From NCBI GenBank assembly GCA_035628915.1, contig DASPIW010000039.1, forward strand, positions 62,001-126,000: 64,000 bases of DNA. Reading direction: 5' to 3'. The notes under the pieces are model-generated. The model ran no database searches and was not told the origin of the DNA. It saw nothing but the letters and a program-made list of their open reading frames with translations. This stretch comes from JARBUG01 sp035628915 (GTDB lineage Bacteria > Bacillota > Sulfobacillia > Symbiobacteriales > Symbiobacteriaceae). Below are positions 40,245 through 48,147 of the stretch, in pieces. How positions within the stretch are numbered: position 1 is the first letter of the stretch; each line of letters opens with the position of its first letter. Position numbers and translations under genes: made by a program.

Positions 40245-40827
40245 CGCCGCCACCTCCTTCCGCTTCAGTCAGCACTTTCTTGAGGAGAAGCCTGGCCCGG
40301 TACAAGCGGGTCTCAATGGTTCTTACGGGAGAATCCAGGCGCTCGGCAATCTGCTGATAGCTCAGGTGGTGGAAGTGATGAAGCAGCACCACTTCACGGT
40401 AGTCCTGCGGGAGTTCCTGAATCGCCTTGTGCAGCTGCCGGTGCCGGTCGCGGCGCAAGGCCAGATCTTCCGGTCCTTCCTCCGTACTTGGCAACTCCCT
40501 GACCGGGCGTTCGTCCGGGTCAGGGGGCGGTTCCAGCGGCACTTGCAGAGGCCGACGCTTGCGGGCCCGGAGCCAGTCGAACGCCAGGTTCAGGGTGAGT
40601 CGGTGCAGCCATGTGGTAAAGGCGGCATCGCCCCGATACCCGGCGAGGGAGCGATAGACTTTCAGGAAGACTTCCTGAGCAAGGTCCTGCGCGTCCTGGT
40701 CGCTGCCGACCACCTGGAACAGCGTGCGGTAGACCCGCCCTTTGTGGCGGTCAACCAGGTCGGCAAATGCCTGCGTATTCCCTTGTTGTGCTTCAAAGGC
40801 GAGCTCTTCGTCACGCAACGTAGGCAT
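40186..40827 (-). CDS. ECF RNA polymerase sigma factor
   Basis: 213 residues. Region 2 (DLVDRHKGRVYRTLFQV, DAQDLAQEVFLKVYRSL, TTWLHRLTLNLAFDWLRARK) and region 4 (ELPQDYREVVLLHHFHHLSYQQIAE, VRTIETRLYRARLLL) are complete. A Pro/Glu linker joins them. The last 25 residues are Gly-rich and are read through the anti-sigma ribosome site. The ATG at 40827 is preferred to the GTG at 40845. Confidence 0.93.
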   Translation of the reverse strand: MPTLRDEELAFEAQQGNTQAFADLVDRHKGRVYRTLFQVVGSDQDAQDLAQEVFLKVYRSLAGYRGDAAFTTWLHRLTLNLAFDWLRARKRRPLQVPLEPPPDPDERPVRELPSTEEGPEDLALRRDRHRQLHKAIQELPQDYREVVLLHHFHHLSYQQIAERLDSPVRTIETRLYRARLLLKKVLTEAEGGGGGEVRRGAAVAGCLLESGAH

Positions 40828-41003
40828 CGGACACAACCTCTCCACCGCCGATCTACTGGGTTTGACGACGAGTGTCTGAGTAACCCTTCACCACGATGCG
40901 AAAAAGTTGTAGAAAGATGGCGGCGGGATTTGCACCGCTTCATCTCGAAGCCAGTTATAGCTTCCGGACTCTGCCGATTTCTCCTGCTGGGAGGTTCGAT
41001 CCG

Positions 41004-41903
41004 TTGCAGCAAGATTCGACACCCGCACCGGTGCGGGGAGCCCTTTTTTACACGGCCAAACTTTTGCTGCTGGTGACGGTTGCACCTGCGCTGCAGGCTG
41101 CGCTGGGCGGCGCCGGGAGCGTGGTCAACCAGGTGCTCTTTTCTCTGGGATTGGCTCTTGCGTTCGTTCATTACGGCGAACACCGCTCGCCCCGGGAAGT
41201 CTTCCGCCTGCACCGGCTGACTGCGCGCGCCGTAGTTCGCAGCGTACTGCTGGGTCTCTGCGCGCTTGCCCTGGTGCAGGCGCTCGGCGCCCTGACCACG
41301 CTGCTGGTGGAGCAGACTGGCGGAAAGATGCTCCAATACTACAATGTCTCCGGCGTCCCGTTTGTCATCGCACTGCTGGTCCTGGGCATTGTGCCGCCCG
41401 TCTGCGAAGAAGTAGCCTACCGTGGTTACTTGCAGCAGGCGCTGGTGCCCCTGGGTCCGCGGGCGGGCGTCGTCGTAACCGCCTTGCTCTTCGGCGCCAT
41501 GCACTTCTCGCTGATTCGGCTGATGCCGCTGGCCCTGCTGGGCCTGATTTTCGGGGCAACCGTTCAGCGTTCGGGATCGCTCTATTCGTCCATGATCATG
41601 CACTTTGTCAACAATGCAGCTGCACTGGGTCTGACGTACTATGCAACAGGCATCCCTTCACTTACGACACTAGGATTTCCGGTATTGATCGGTTCGGTGG
41701 TAGTGTTGGGCGGGCTGGCCTGGCTGCTGGTCCGCAGTTTCGGGCCCGCCGATCTGGCGGGCGCCCCGCCCGAGGCGGGCCATGCGCCGGCAGACTTGCC
41801 CCGGCTGGCCGTCTACGCAATGCTCGCCGTCCTGGTGCCGGCCATTCTGATCTACGCTTACGCCGCTTCATCCGAACTGGCAGCAGTGTTTGGCGGCAGA
41901 TGA
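41004..41903 (+). CDS. CPBP-family intramembrane metalloprotease
   Basis: About 299 residues from a TTG 9 nt after GGGAGG; an earlier ATG at 40896 lacks a site. Seven or eight membrane segments. The Abi/CPBP motifs are VCEEVAYRGYLQ (Glu-Glu and Arg), FGAMHF and MHFVNNAA. Some relatives process prenylated or membrane proteins; others act in immunity to bacteriocins. Divergent from the ECF sigma gene. Confidence 0.9.
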   Translation: MQQDSTPAPVRGALFYTAKLLLLVTVAPALQAALGGAGSVVNQVLFSLGLALAFVHYGEHRSPREVFRLHRLTARAVVRSVLLGLCALALVQALGALTTLLVEQTGGKMLQYYNVSGVPFVIALLVLGIVPPVCEEVAYRGYLQQALVPLGPRAGVVVTALLFGAMHFSLIRLMPLALLGLIFGATVQRSGSLYSSMIMHFVNNAAALGLTYYATGIPSLTTLGFPVLIGSVVVLGGLAWLLVRSFGPADLAGAPPEAGHAPADLPRLAVYAMLAVLVPAILIYAYAASSELAAVFGGR

Positions 41904-41950
41904 AAAAGGAAGGCCCTGGGCTGCCTCAAAGGCAGAACCAGGGCCTTCCG
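41904..41950. terminator. Bidirectional terminator between CPBP protease and SASP-like genes
   Basis: GGAAGGCCCTGG/CCAGGGCCTTCC stem enclosing a CTGCCT/AGGCAG inner pair. A five-A run on the left becomes T5 for minus-strand transcripts. Confidence 0.8.
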
Positions 41951-41956
41951 GTCCCG

Positions 41957-42157
41957 TTAACGGTTGTACTCCCCACGCAGGTTGGCAGTCGTCCGCTGAC
42001 CGTTTCGTTTGTTCCCGGTGTATGCCTGACCAGCGTCGTTCGCCCCAAGTCCCGCGACCTCGTTGGCGAACTCGTAGTCATTGGAGCCACCGGCCGTCCG
42101 CAGGTGTTCGATCCCTCGCAGGTTCAACACACCGTTGCCCGTGCGAAACTTCGCCAT
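41957..42157 (-). CDS. Small protein resembling gamma-type small acid-soluble spore proteins
   Basis: 66 residues, ATG at 42157 with GAGGAGG. Hydrophilic and rich in Asn, Gly, Gln and Ala (MAKFRTGNGVLNLRG; ANDAGQAYTGNKRNGQR). It contains YEFANEVAG, close to the EFA(S/Q)E sequence cut by the germination protease GPR. That and composition suggest a storage-type spore protein; the match is short and no Cys or Trp is present, consistent with SASPs. It could instead be an unrelated small protein. Confidence 0.55.
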   Translation of the reverse strand: MAKFRTGNGVLNLRGIEHLRTAGGSNDYEFANEVAGLGANDAGQAYTGNKRNGQRTTANLRGEYNR

Positions 42158-42246
42158 GTGGACGCCCTCCTCTGTTAGTCGGAGTGCTTGGACGGGACCG
42201 ACAATAGTCTGTCCGCCTCGGCCGGGCCCCATGCGCAGGCTTGGTG

Positions 42247-42699
42247 TCACCCGAATGTGCGCAAAATGGCCTGGCACTCGTACCGGACAGCATCCTCAGC
42301 CATTTGCCGGAGGTTGGCTGGCAGTTCGGCCGGCAGCGCCCATCGGCACTCGCTGTGCTCGTGCGATAGCCGGATCTCCCCCTGGATAATCCGCGCCCGG
42401 AAAATCGCAACATATGCGCTTATGTTCGCGTGATAGTACATGCCGGTGAGGGCCTCCAGCGCCACATCGACGCCGAGTTCCTCGCGACACTCCCGGATCG
42501 CGGCCGAATCGACGTTCTCCCGCCGGTCGAGCCCTCCGCCGGGGAGCGACCACTGGTTGGCGTATCGGGAACGGAGAACCAGGACCCGGCCCTGCTCGTC
42601 TTGAATGACAACGTGGGCAGCCAGCTTGCGGGGATTGATCTTCAGGAAGAGATCGTACGCAACTTGCACGAGCGTAAACCAGGCTTTCCGCAGGCGCAC
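42247..42699 (-). CDS. Nudix hydrolase
   Basis: About 150 residues. The Nudix box spans GLDRRENVDSAAIRECREEL followed by GV, with all catalytic glutamates. The N-terminus is helical (KAWFTLVQVAYDLFLKI). It would hydrolyse a nucleoside diphosphate derivative; substrate unknown. The GTG at 42699 is 9 nt from AAGGAG; the ATG at 42708 is too close. Confidence 0.9.
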   Translation of the reverse strand: MRLRKAWFTLVQVAYDLFLKINPRKLAAHVVIQDEQGRVLVLRSRYANQWSLPGGGLDRRENVDSAAIRECREELGVDVALEALTGMYYHANISAYVAIFRARIIQGEIRLSHEHSECRWALPAELPANLRQMAEDAVRYECQAILRTFG

Positions 42700-42726
42700 G
42701 GACAGCATCTCCTTCTACCCAGGCTG

Positions 42727-43173
42727 TTACATCGGCGCCCCGCATCGCTTGCAGAAGGCCGCGTCCTCATCGTTCAGTTCCCGGCACTTCGGGCAGCGTA
42801 CTTTCACAACGGTTTCAGGCTCCGCCACCGGTACCGCCTGCACCTGCTCTAGGGCATCCTTCACCAGCCCGCCGGCAGTCTGGGCCCAGGGCTTCAGGTC
42901 CTCCCGGGCCTGCTGCGGGTCAAGCACCAGGCCCGAACCGGCGGCCCCCCGGGCGCCCACGCTCCGGACGAATCCGCCGGCGATCATCAACAACATGCCG
43001 CCGAGGCCCCGCGCTACAAGCCCGGGCATGGGGTTGTAGTCAAAGAGCGACACACCGCTCGGAGGCCCAGACGCGACAAAAAAGAAGTTCGATATGAAGA
43101 GAAGGAAACCGACCACCATCATACCGCCACCGATGTAGTAGGCTGCCCTGCGCCCTTCCGGAATTTGGTTCAT
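42727..43173 (-). CDS. Two-TM protein with C-terminal zinc ribbon
   Basis: 148 residues from the ATG at 43173 (GGGGGG upstream). Two membrane segments (YYIGGGMMVVGFLLFISNFFFVA; LVARGLGGMLLMIAGGFVRSV), a cytoplasmic linker, then CPKCRELNDEDAAFCKRCG, a zinc-ribbon. Function unknown. A longer frame upstream is only the antisense of the phosphotransferase gene. Confidence 0.82.
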   Translation of the reverse strand: MNQIPEGRRAAYYIGGGMMVVGFLLFISNFFFVASGPPSGVSLFDYNPMPGLVARGLGGMLLMIAGGFVRSVGARGAAGSGLVLDPQQAREDLKPWAQTAGGLVKDALEQVQAVPVAEPETVVKVRCPKCRELNDEDAAFCKRCGAPM

Positions 43174-43281
43174 AGGTGGACCCCCCTGACTGATTCCTGC
43201 TGCACATAAGACGGCGCGGCGGCCAGGAAAGTTCAACCACCTGAGCTTACGGTGTAGAATGGCTATCGGAGGGATTTCCGC

Positions 43282-45972
43282 ATGCCGTACGTGTTGACCT
43301 TCACGGAAGCAGCAAAAGCAGGCCCGTCCCGGGTGGGCGGAAAGGGCTGGAACACCGGGCGCCTGGCCCTGTTCGGCTTCATCATTCCCGGCGGCTGTGT
43401 GGTTAGCGTCGATGCCTACTGGGACTTCCTGGCCCAGGGCGGCCTGCTTGGCGAAGTCGAAAACCTGGGCAGCCTCACGGCTGACGAGGCCGCCGGGGAA
43501 GCCGCTACGGCGCGGCTGGCCGCCCTGAGGGCCCGCATCGAGGCAGGTCGCCTGCCTGACGGGCTGGTCGAAGAAATCGCCGCAGTGCTGGCTTTGGCCG
43601 GCATCCCGGCGGATGCGCCCCTGGCAGTGCGTTCCTCCGCCACGGCTGAGGACTCGGCCACCGCCTCCTTCGCGGGCATTCACCGCTCCTTCCTGAACGT
43701 CTCCGGCCCGGGCATGCTGGCAGACGCCATCCGGGGCTGTTACGCCTCCCTGTGGACGCCCACCGCCGTTGCATACCGCCGGAAGATGGGCCTGACGGAT
43801 CGCCAGGTCGGTGGGGCGCTGGTCATTCAGCGGCTGGTCATGTCGCTCTACTCAGGCGTTGCCTTTTCGGCGGACCCGGTCACAGGGCGCCGCGACCGGG
43901 TCGTCGTCAACGCCTCCTTCGGGCTGGGTGAGGCCATTGTCTCCGGCTCCGTGGAAGCGGACGAATACCACCTGCATATCGACCATACCGGCCCCGTCAA
44001 GCTGATAGGCGGCCGCATCGGGCTCAAGCATCAGGCCGTGCGGCTGGCCATCGACGGCGGCACCGTCACGGAAGAACTGGGCTACGCCGAGCGGAGCGAG
44101 CCGGTGCTGGCAAAACCGCAGCTCGAGGAGCTCTGCCGGGTGGTCCGGCGCATACAGGATACCCTGGGCGACGGCGTCCAACCCCAGGACGTGGAGTGGT
44201 GCCACGACGGGTGGAATCTCGTCGTGACGCAGGCTCGGCCTGTCACCGCCCTGCCCGAAGCCACTTTCCCGGCCCTGGCCGGCCAGGCGACAATTTGGTC
44301 GAATGCTAACCTCAAAGATGCCCTGCCCGGCGTGCAGTCGCCCCTGGGCTGGTGGTTCAACTCCCTGACCGTTGAAGTGCTGCTCCGCCAGATCTTCTGG
44401 CGCAGCGGCTACGACCTGCCGGAAGGCCTGACCTGGAGCCGGCTCCATAACGGCCGGGCCTACATGAACCTGTCTGCGCTGCAGTGGGCCGCCTGGGACG
44501 CCTTTGGCTGGCCCCCCGCTGAAACCAACCGGGCCCTGGGCGGCCACCAGCCCGAAATCCGGGTGCCCCGGGCGGCGCCCGTCTGGACCGCACAGAGCCG
44601 CCGGCGCTTCGCCCGCATGACCCGGGTGGGCGCCCTCCTGCGCCGCTCGGCCCGCAAGGCCGACCGGGCCTTCCAAAAAGTGTGGGACTGGTGCCGCGAG
44701 TTCGAACGCCAGGGCTTCAGCGACCGGTACCATGAGCTGGAGTTTCTGCACCGGCTGTGGGCCGTGGAAAAGCAGCGGCGGGAGTTCCTGCCCGAAACGA
44801 TGATCCACAACGTCGGGGGCCTCTGGACCACCCGGCTGACGCAGCTGCTCGAAAAACCGTTCCCCGGGCGGGGAGCGGCGCTCACTTCGGCACTGCTCGC
44901 CGGCGCCGAGGGGATCACCAGTGCCGAGCAGGGTTACCGGCTGGTCTCCGTGGCGCGCACGGCGCAAAGCGAAGAGACTGCCAGGGCCTTCTTCATGGCC
45001 GAGCCCTTCGCCCCAGGCGACTTCCACACCGCCCTCCGGGGAACGACAACCCTGAAAGAGCTGGAACGTTTCCTGGAGGAGTTCGGCCACCGCGGCGTCT
45101 ATGAAATGGAGATCATGAACCCGCGCTGGTCGGAAGAGCCGAGTTTTATACTCGAGACAATCCACACCTATCTCCGCGACGGCCTGCCTGAGCATGACCC
45201 GCAAGAAGGCGCCCGCGCCAAACGTGCAGCGGCCGAAGCCGAAGTCGCTCGGAAACTCCGGTTCTCCCCCCTCTACTGGTTCCTCCTGGGCAAGGCCCGC
45301 GCAGCAATGCGGATGCGGGAAGCCGCCAAGTCCACCCTCGTGCGGCTGGTCCGGCCCGCCCGCCTGGCGGCCCTGGCCATTGGCCGGCGGCTGACGGCCA
45401 AAGGGCTGCTTGAGCGGCCTGAGGAGGTTTTCTTCCTGACTGGCGACGAAATCGCCTCCCTGCTCGCGGCCCAGTGGGACGGCCACGGCCTCCGGGCGAT
45501 TATCGCTCACCGGCGCACCCGCCGGCAGGAGCTTGAGGCCCTGCCCGCGCAGGATGTGATCCTGGGCGACAAGGCGATCGTCAACCTGCGACCGGGGGCG
45601 GAGCTCAGCGGCACGCTCACCGCCCCGGGGCGCGCCCAGCGCGACGAGAAGGGCACCCTCCAGGGTGTAGCGGTCTCCAGCGGCCAGGCGACCGGTCCGG
45701 CCCGCCTGATCCGGCATCCCGGTGAGGGCGCCGCCCTCCGCAAGGGAGAGGTGCTGGTGGCCCCCTCCACCGACCCGGCGTGGACACCACTCTTCCTGCG
45801 GGCGGCGGCGGTGGTCATGGAAGTGGGCGGCTACCTGTCCCACGGCGCCATCGTGGCCCGTGAGTACGGGATTCCCGCGGTCGTTAACGTAGGCAGCGCC
45901 ATGGACACCTTCCGGGATGGCCAGCTCCTGCAGGTGGACGGCGATACGGGGGAAGTGCGCCGGGCCCCGTAG
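43282..45972 (+). CDS. PEP-synthase-like phosphotransferase with rifampicin phosphotransferase layout
   Basis: 896 residues. An N-terminal ATP-grasp domain (GGKGWNTGRLALFGF, LAVRSSATAEDSATASFAGIH with the conserved Arg, ASFGLGEAIVSG, DVEWCHDG, TQARPVTAL; about 1-330), a long helical middle region (about 330-770), and a swivelling His domain at the C-terminus with GGYLSHGAIVAREYGIPAV, His854 being the phosphorylated residue. The PEP/pyruvate barrel of true PEP synthase is missing. This order and length are those of rifampicin phosphotransferase, which moves the ATP beta-phosphate to a small molecule. The acceptor here is unknown. ATG behind GGAGGG. Confidence 0.85.
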   Translation: MPYVLTFTEAAKAGPSRVGGKGWNTGRLALFGFIIPGGCVVSVDAYWDFLAQGGLLGEVENLGSLTADEAAGEAATARLAALRARIEAGRLPDGLVEEIAAVLALAGIPADAPLAVRSSATAEDSATASFAGIHRSFLNVSGPGMLADAIRGCYASLWTPTAVAYRRKMGLTDRQVGGALVIQRLVMSLYSGVAFSADPVTGRRDRVVVNASFGLGEAIVSGSVEADEYHLHIDHTGPVKLIGGRIGLKHQAVRLAIDGGTVTEELGYAERSEPVLAKPQLEELCRVVRRIQDTLGDGVQPQDVEWCHDGWNLVVTQARPVTALPEATFPALAGQATIWSNANLKDALPGVQSPLGWWFNSLTVEVLLRQIFWRSGYDLPEGLTWSRLHNGRAYMNLSALQWAAWDAFGWPPAETNRALGGHQPEIRVPRAAPVWTAQSRRRFARMTRVGALLRRSARKADRAFQKVWDWCREFERQGFSDRYHELEFLHRLWAVEKQRREFLPETMIHNVGGLWTTRLTQLLEKPFPGRGAALTSALLAGAEGITSAEQGYRLVSVARTAQSEETARAFFMAEPFAPGDFHTALRGTTTLKELERFLEEFGHRGVYEMEIMNPRWSEEPSFILETIHTYLRDGLPEHDPQEGARAKRAAAEAEVARKLRFSPLYWFLLGKARAAMRMREAAKSTLVRLVRPARLAALAIGRRLTAKGLLERPEEVFFLTGDEIASLLAAQWDGHGLRAIIAHRRTRRQELEALPAQDVILGDKAIVNLRPGAELSGTLTAPGRAQRDEKGTLQGVAVSSGQATGPARLIRHPGEGAALRKGEVLVAPSTDPAWTPLFLRAAAVVMEVGGYLSHGAIVAREYGIPAVVNVGSAMDTFRDGQLLQVDGDTGEVRRAP

Positions 45973-46018
45973 CATTATGTCACCCCGGGCATAGGATAGG
46001 CCCGGAGGTGTTTCTCCC

Positions 46019-46489
46019 GTGCAGCAGCTCTCCCGGAACCTGCGGCAGATTGAGCCCCTGGTCCGCCACGGCATTGCGGAGCTCCAGTCCGGCGCGCCCG
46101 CCGACCATACCCTGCGGGAAATTGCACTGATGTCCACCCTGGTCTGCGCCGGCGCCACGCCCAGCCAGGCCATCCGGACGGTGGAGCGGTTCGAACCCCA
46201 GCTCCTGGGTCTCCTCGGCCCATACGAGCGGGCCGAAACTCTTTACCACCCCGAACTGGCGCGGCAGCAGGCCCTTGGCGTTCCGTTCGGCTATGGCAAG
46301 ACCCAGTTCGGCGTGCCCATGGGCAAGGGCGTCTACGGAAAGCAACTCCCCACGGGCTTCGTTCCCGCCGGGGCCGGTGTCTACGGAAAGCAACTCCCCA
46401 CGGCTTTCGCCCCCACAGGCGCCGGCATATACGGAAAGCAGCTCCCCATGACCTACGCTCCCTCGGGCAAGGGCCTGATTAGCAAGTAG
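46019..46489 (+). CDS. Protein with three 16-residue GKQLP repeats
   Basis: Not recognised. 156 residues, GTG start with GGAGGT upstream, 46 bp after the phosphotransferase gene. Residues about 1-85 are helical and soluble (NLRQIEPLVRHGIAEL; REIALMSTLVCAGATPSQ). The rest is low-complexity: three copies of a 16-residue unit, [VI]YGKQLPT.F.P.GAG, with an imperfect lead-in copy GYGKTQFGVPMGKG. The third unit is slightly diverged (IYGKQLPMTYAPSGKG). Each repeat has Tyr, Lys and Pro, so it might bind other proteins or surfaces. Predicted cytoplasmic. Confidence 0.78.
   Translation: MQQLSRNLRQIEPLVRHGIAELQSGAPADHTLREIALMSTLVCAGATPSQAIRTVERFEPQLLGLLGPYERAETLYHPELARQQALGVPFGYGKTQFGVPMGKGVYGKQLPTGFVPAGAGVYGKQLPTAFAPTGAGIYGKQLPMTYAPSGKGLISK
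46332..46482 (+). repeat. Three tandem 48-bp repeats in the GKQLP protein gene
   Basis: Three in-frame 48-bp units start TCTACGGAAAGCAACTCCCC at about 46332 and 46380 (identical for over 20 bp) and ATACGGAAAGCAGCTCCCC near 46430. The high identity suggests recent expansion. Confidence 0.85.
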
Positions 46490-46492
46490 ACT

Positions 46493-46532
46493 GATGGGCC
46501 GCCTGTGCGCCAAGCGCCCCAGGCGGCCCATC
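46493..46532. terminator. Bidirectional terminator hairpin
   Basis: GATGGGCCGCCTG and CAGGCGGCCCATC form a 13-bp perfect stem around 14 nt between two convergent genes. Confidence 0.7.
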
Positions 46533-46536
46533 ACCA

Positions 46537-47334
46537 CTATGCCAGCCCCATTCGCTCCAGTGCTTCGGCGACACCGTCGCCGGGGCCGCTTTCCGTTACG
46601 TGGGTGGCGACACGCCGCAGCGGTTCCGGGGCATGGGCCATGGCGAAGCTCGTTCCGGCCCACTGCAGCATGTCCATATCGTTCATGCCGTCGCCCACGG
46701 CCATCACTTCGGCACGCTCCAGTCCCAGGCTGGCCGCAATGGCCTCCAGCGCCGTGCCCTTAGAAACTCCCGGACTTACGCACTCCAAGTAATGCGGATG
46801 CGAGGACGCAGCCTCCACCGCCGGGCCCAGCAGCGCCAGCACCTCCGCGCGTACACGGGGCATCTCCTGGGCGTCATGAATGATCAGCAGTTTGGTCGAC
46901 GGCTTCTGCAGCCAGGCGGAAAGCGGCCCGACGTCGTGCGCCGCGACCCCGGCGTTGGCCGCATACTCTCGCGTATACGGTCCCATGTTCGGCACATACA
47001 GTTCATCCCCAACGTAGGCCTGTAAATGGTACCCCCGGGCTTCGCAGAAGGCCGCCATCGCCTTGCAGACATCCAAGGGGACCGGGGCATGGTAAATCAG
47101 CCGTCCCGACGGGTATTCGCACACCATGCCGCCGTTGTAAGCCACCAGGGGCATTCCCTCCAGGCCCAGTTCCCGGGCATAGGGCACGCAGGACTTGTAC
47201 ATGCGGCCCGTCACAATGGCAAAGCGGACCCCCCGGTCCCCGGCAGTCCGAATGGCTTCCCGGGTTCGAGGGGGAATCTGGTGATCCTTCCCTACCAGTG
47301 TGCCGTCAATGTCTAGTGCAACGAGCTTAATCAT
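46537..47334 (-). CDS. Cof-type HAD-superfamily phosphatase
   Basis: 265 residues from the ATG at MIKLVALDIDGTLV, which carries the catalytic Asp pair. AIVTGRMY (motif II), the C2-type cap and GDGMNDMDML (motif IV) with the Mg2+ aspartates follow, with KGTALEAIAASLGL carrying motif III Lys. It would dephosphorylate a sugar phosphate or cofactor. It overlaps the stop of the YvlD-like gene. Confidence 0.92.
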   Translation of the reverse strand: MIKLVALDIDGTLVGKDHQIPPRTREAIRTAGDRGVRFAIVTGRMYKSCVPYARELGLEGMPLVAYNGGMVCEYPSGRLIYHAPVPLDVCKAMAAFCEARGYHLQAYVGDELYVPNMGPYTREYAANAGVAAHDVGPLSAWLQKPSTKLLIIHDAQEMPRVRAEVLALLGPAVEAASSHPHYLECVSPGVSKGTALEAIAASLGLERAEVMAVGDGMNDMDMLQWAGTSFAMAHAPEPLRRVATHVTESGPGDGVAEALERMGLA

Positions 47335-47707
47335 CCTTTTTGTCATCCTCTTTGGCGTTGAACATCCCATTTAGTATGGAGCTGATGACCGCGTAGAGAA
47401 TCGAAAGCACGAGTGCGTTCCAGAAACCGCCCACAACGAAGCCGCGCACCAGCTGGCCGGTCAGGAACATCATCGCGGCGTTGATCACGAGCGCGAACAG
47501 CCCGAACGTCAGGCAGGTAATCGGCAGCGCCAGCAGCTTCAATATGGGCCGGACCGTGAGGTTGAGCACGGCGAGAATTGCGACGGCCACGGCCGCCGCC
47601 TCGAAACCTTCTACGTAGAACCCGCTCAGAATGCCCACACGCGGTGCGAAGTAGGCAATGCCGAACAGGGCCAACGCGTTCAACACCCAGGTTATCAGCA
47701 GACGCAC
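47327..47707 (-). CDS. YvlD-like four-TM membrane protein (phage holin 4 family)
   Basis: 126 residues with four membrane segments (LLITWVLNALALFGIAYF; AAAVAVAILAVLNLTVRPIL; ITCLTFGLFALVINAAMMFL; ALVLSILYAVISSILNGMF) and a charged tail. The family includes Bacillus YvlD, encoded with YvlB (DUF4097). Here too it follows DUF4097 genes, separated by a terminator. Confidence 0.9.
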   Translation of the reverse strand: MRLLITWVLNALALFGIAYFAPRVGILSGFYVEGFEAAAVAVAILAVLNLTVRPILKLLALPITCLTFGLFALVINAAMMFLTGQLVRGFVVGGFWNALVLSILYAVISSILNGMFNAKEDDKKDD

Positions 47708-47775
47708 CCCAACCGCCTCCTCATTCCTGGTTTATTTCGCCAACCGGATGGACATTCCTGTCAGGTACACCGAAA

Positions 47776-47805
47776 GCGCCAGGGGGGACAACCCGCCCCT
47801 GGCGC
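47776..47805 (-). terminator. Terminator of the DUF4097 operon
   Basis: On the minus strand GCGCCAGGGG pairs with CCCCTGGCGC and is followed by TTTCGGTG, close after the 111-residue gene. Confidence 0.75.
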
Positions 47806-47811
47806 CCACCT

Positions 47812-48147
47812 TCATGCATCCAGCCAGATCTCAAACCGTCTGTTGCCTTCTTCGGCTTCAAGCGCTTTCCCAACGGTGCCCTTGGAGATGGCCTCCAGGA
47901 TGGCTTCCTTATCGAAGACGCCGACGTGAAACCCCGCGGCCGGCAGTCGGAACAACCACTGGACCAGGCCCAGATTCAGCGACAGCATTTGGGTCCTGCC
48001 GCCCTCCACAATCAACAGCCGGACGCTTTTCGGCCTCTGCCGCTTGCCTTCGGGCTGCTCAACCGCCTCCAGGAGCTTGGCGGCCTCCTCAGGCGAGACC
48101 TTGCCTTCCTGGACCATGCGCAGAATCTGCAGGCGCTCGTCGTTCAT
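47812..48147 (-). CDS. Small protein with YvlB-type N-terminal helical module
   Basis: 111 residues. The N-terminus RLQILRMVQEGKVSPEEAAKLLEAVE is the same short module that opens the DUF4097 proteins next to it. The rest is a separate, beta-containing segment (SVRLLIVEGGRTQMLSLNLG; FHVGVFDKEAILEAIS), not solenoid. Its ATG overlaps the stop of the preceding gene (ATGA). Function unknown; probably a partner of the DUF4097 proteins. Confidence 0.82.
   Translation of the reverse strand: MNDERLQILRMVQEGKVSPEEAAKLLEAVEQPEGKRQRPKSVRLLIVEGGRTQMLSLNLGLVQWLFRLPAAGFHVGVFDKEAILEAISKGTVGKALEAEEGNRRFEIWLDA

Noticed and set aside
43852..46173. Long minus-strand open frame of about 770 codons
   Set aside because: Antisense of the phosphotransferase and repeat-protein genes, an effect of GC-rich codon use.
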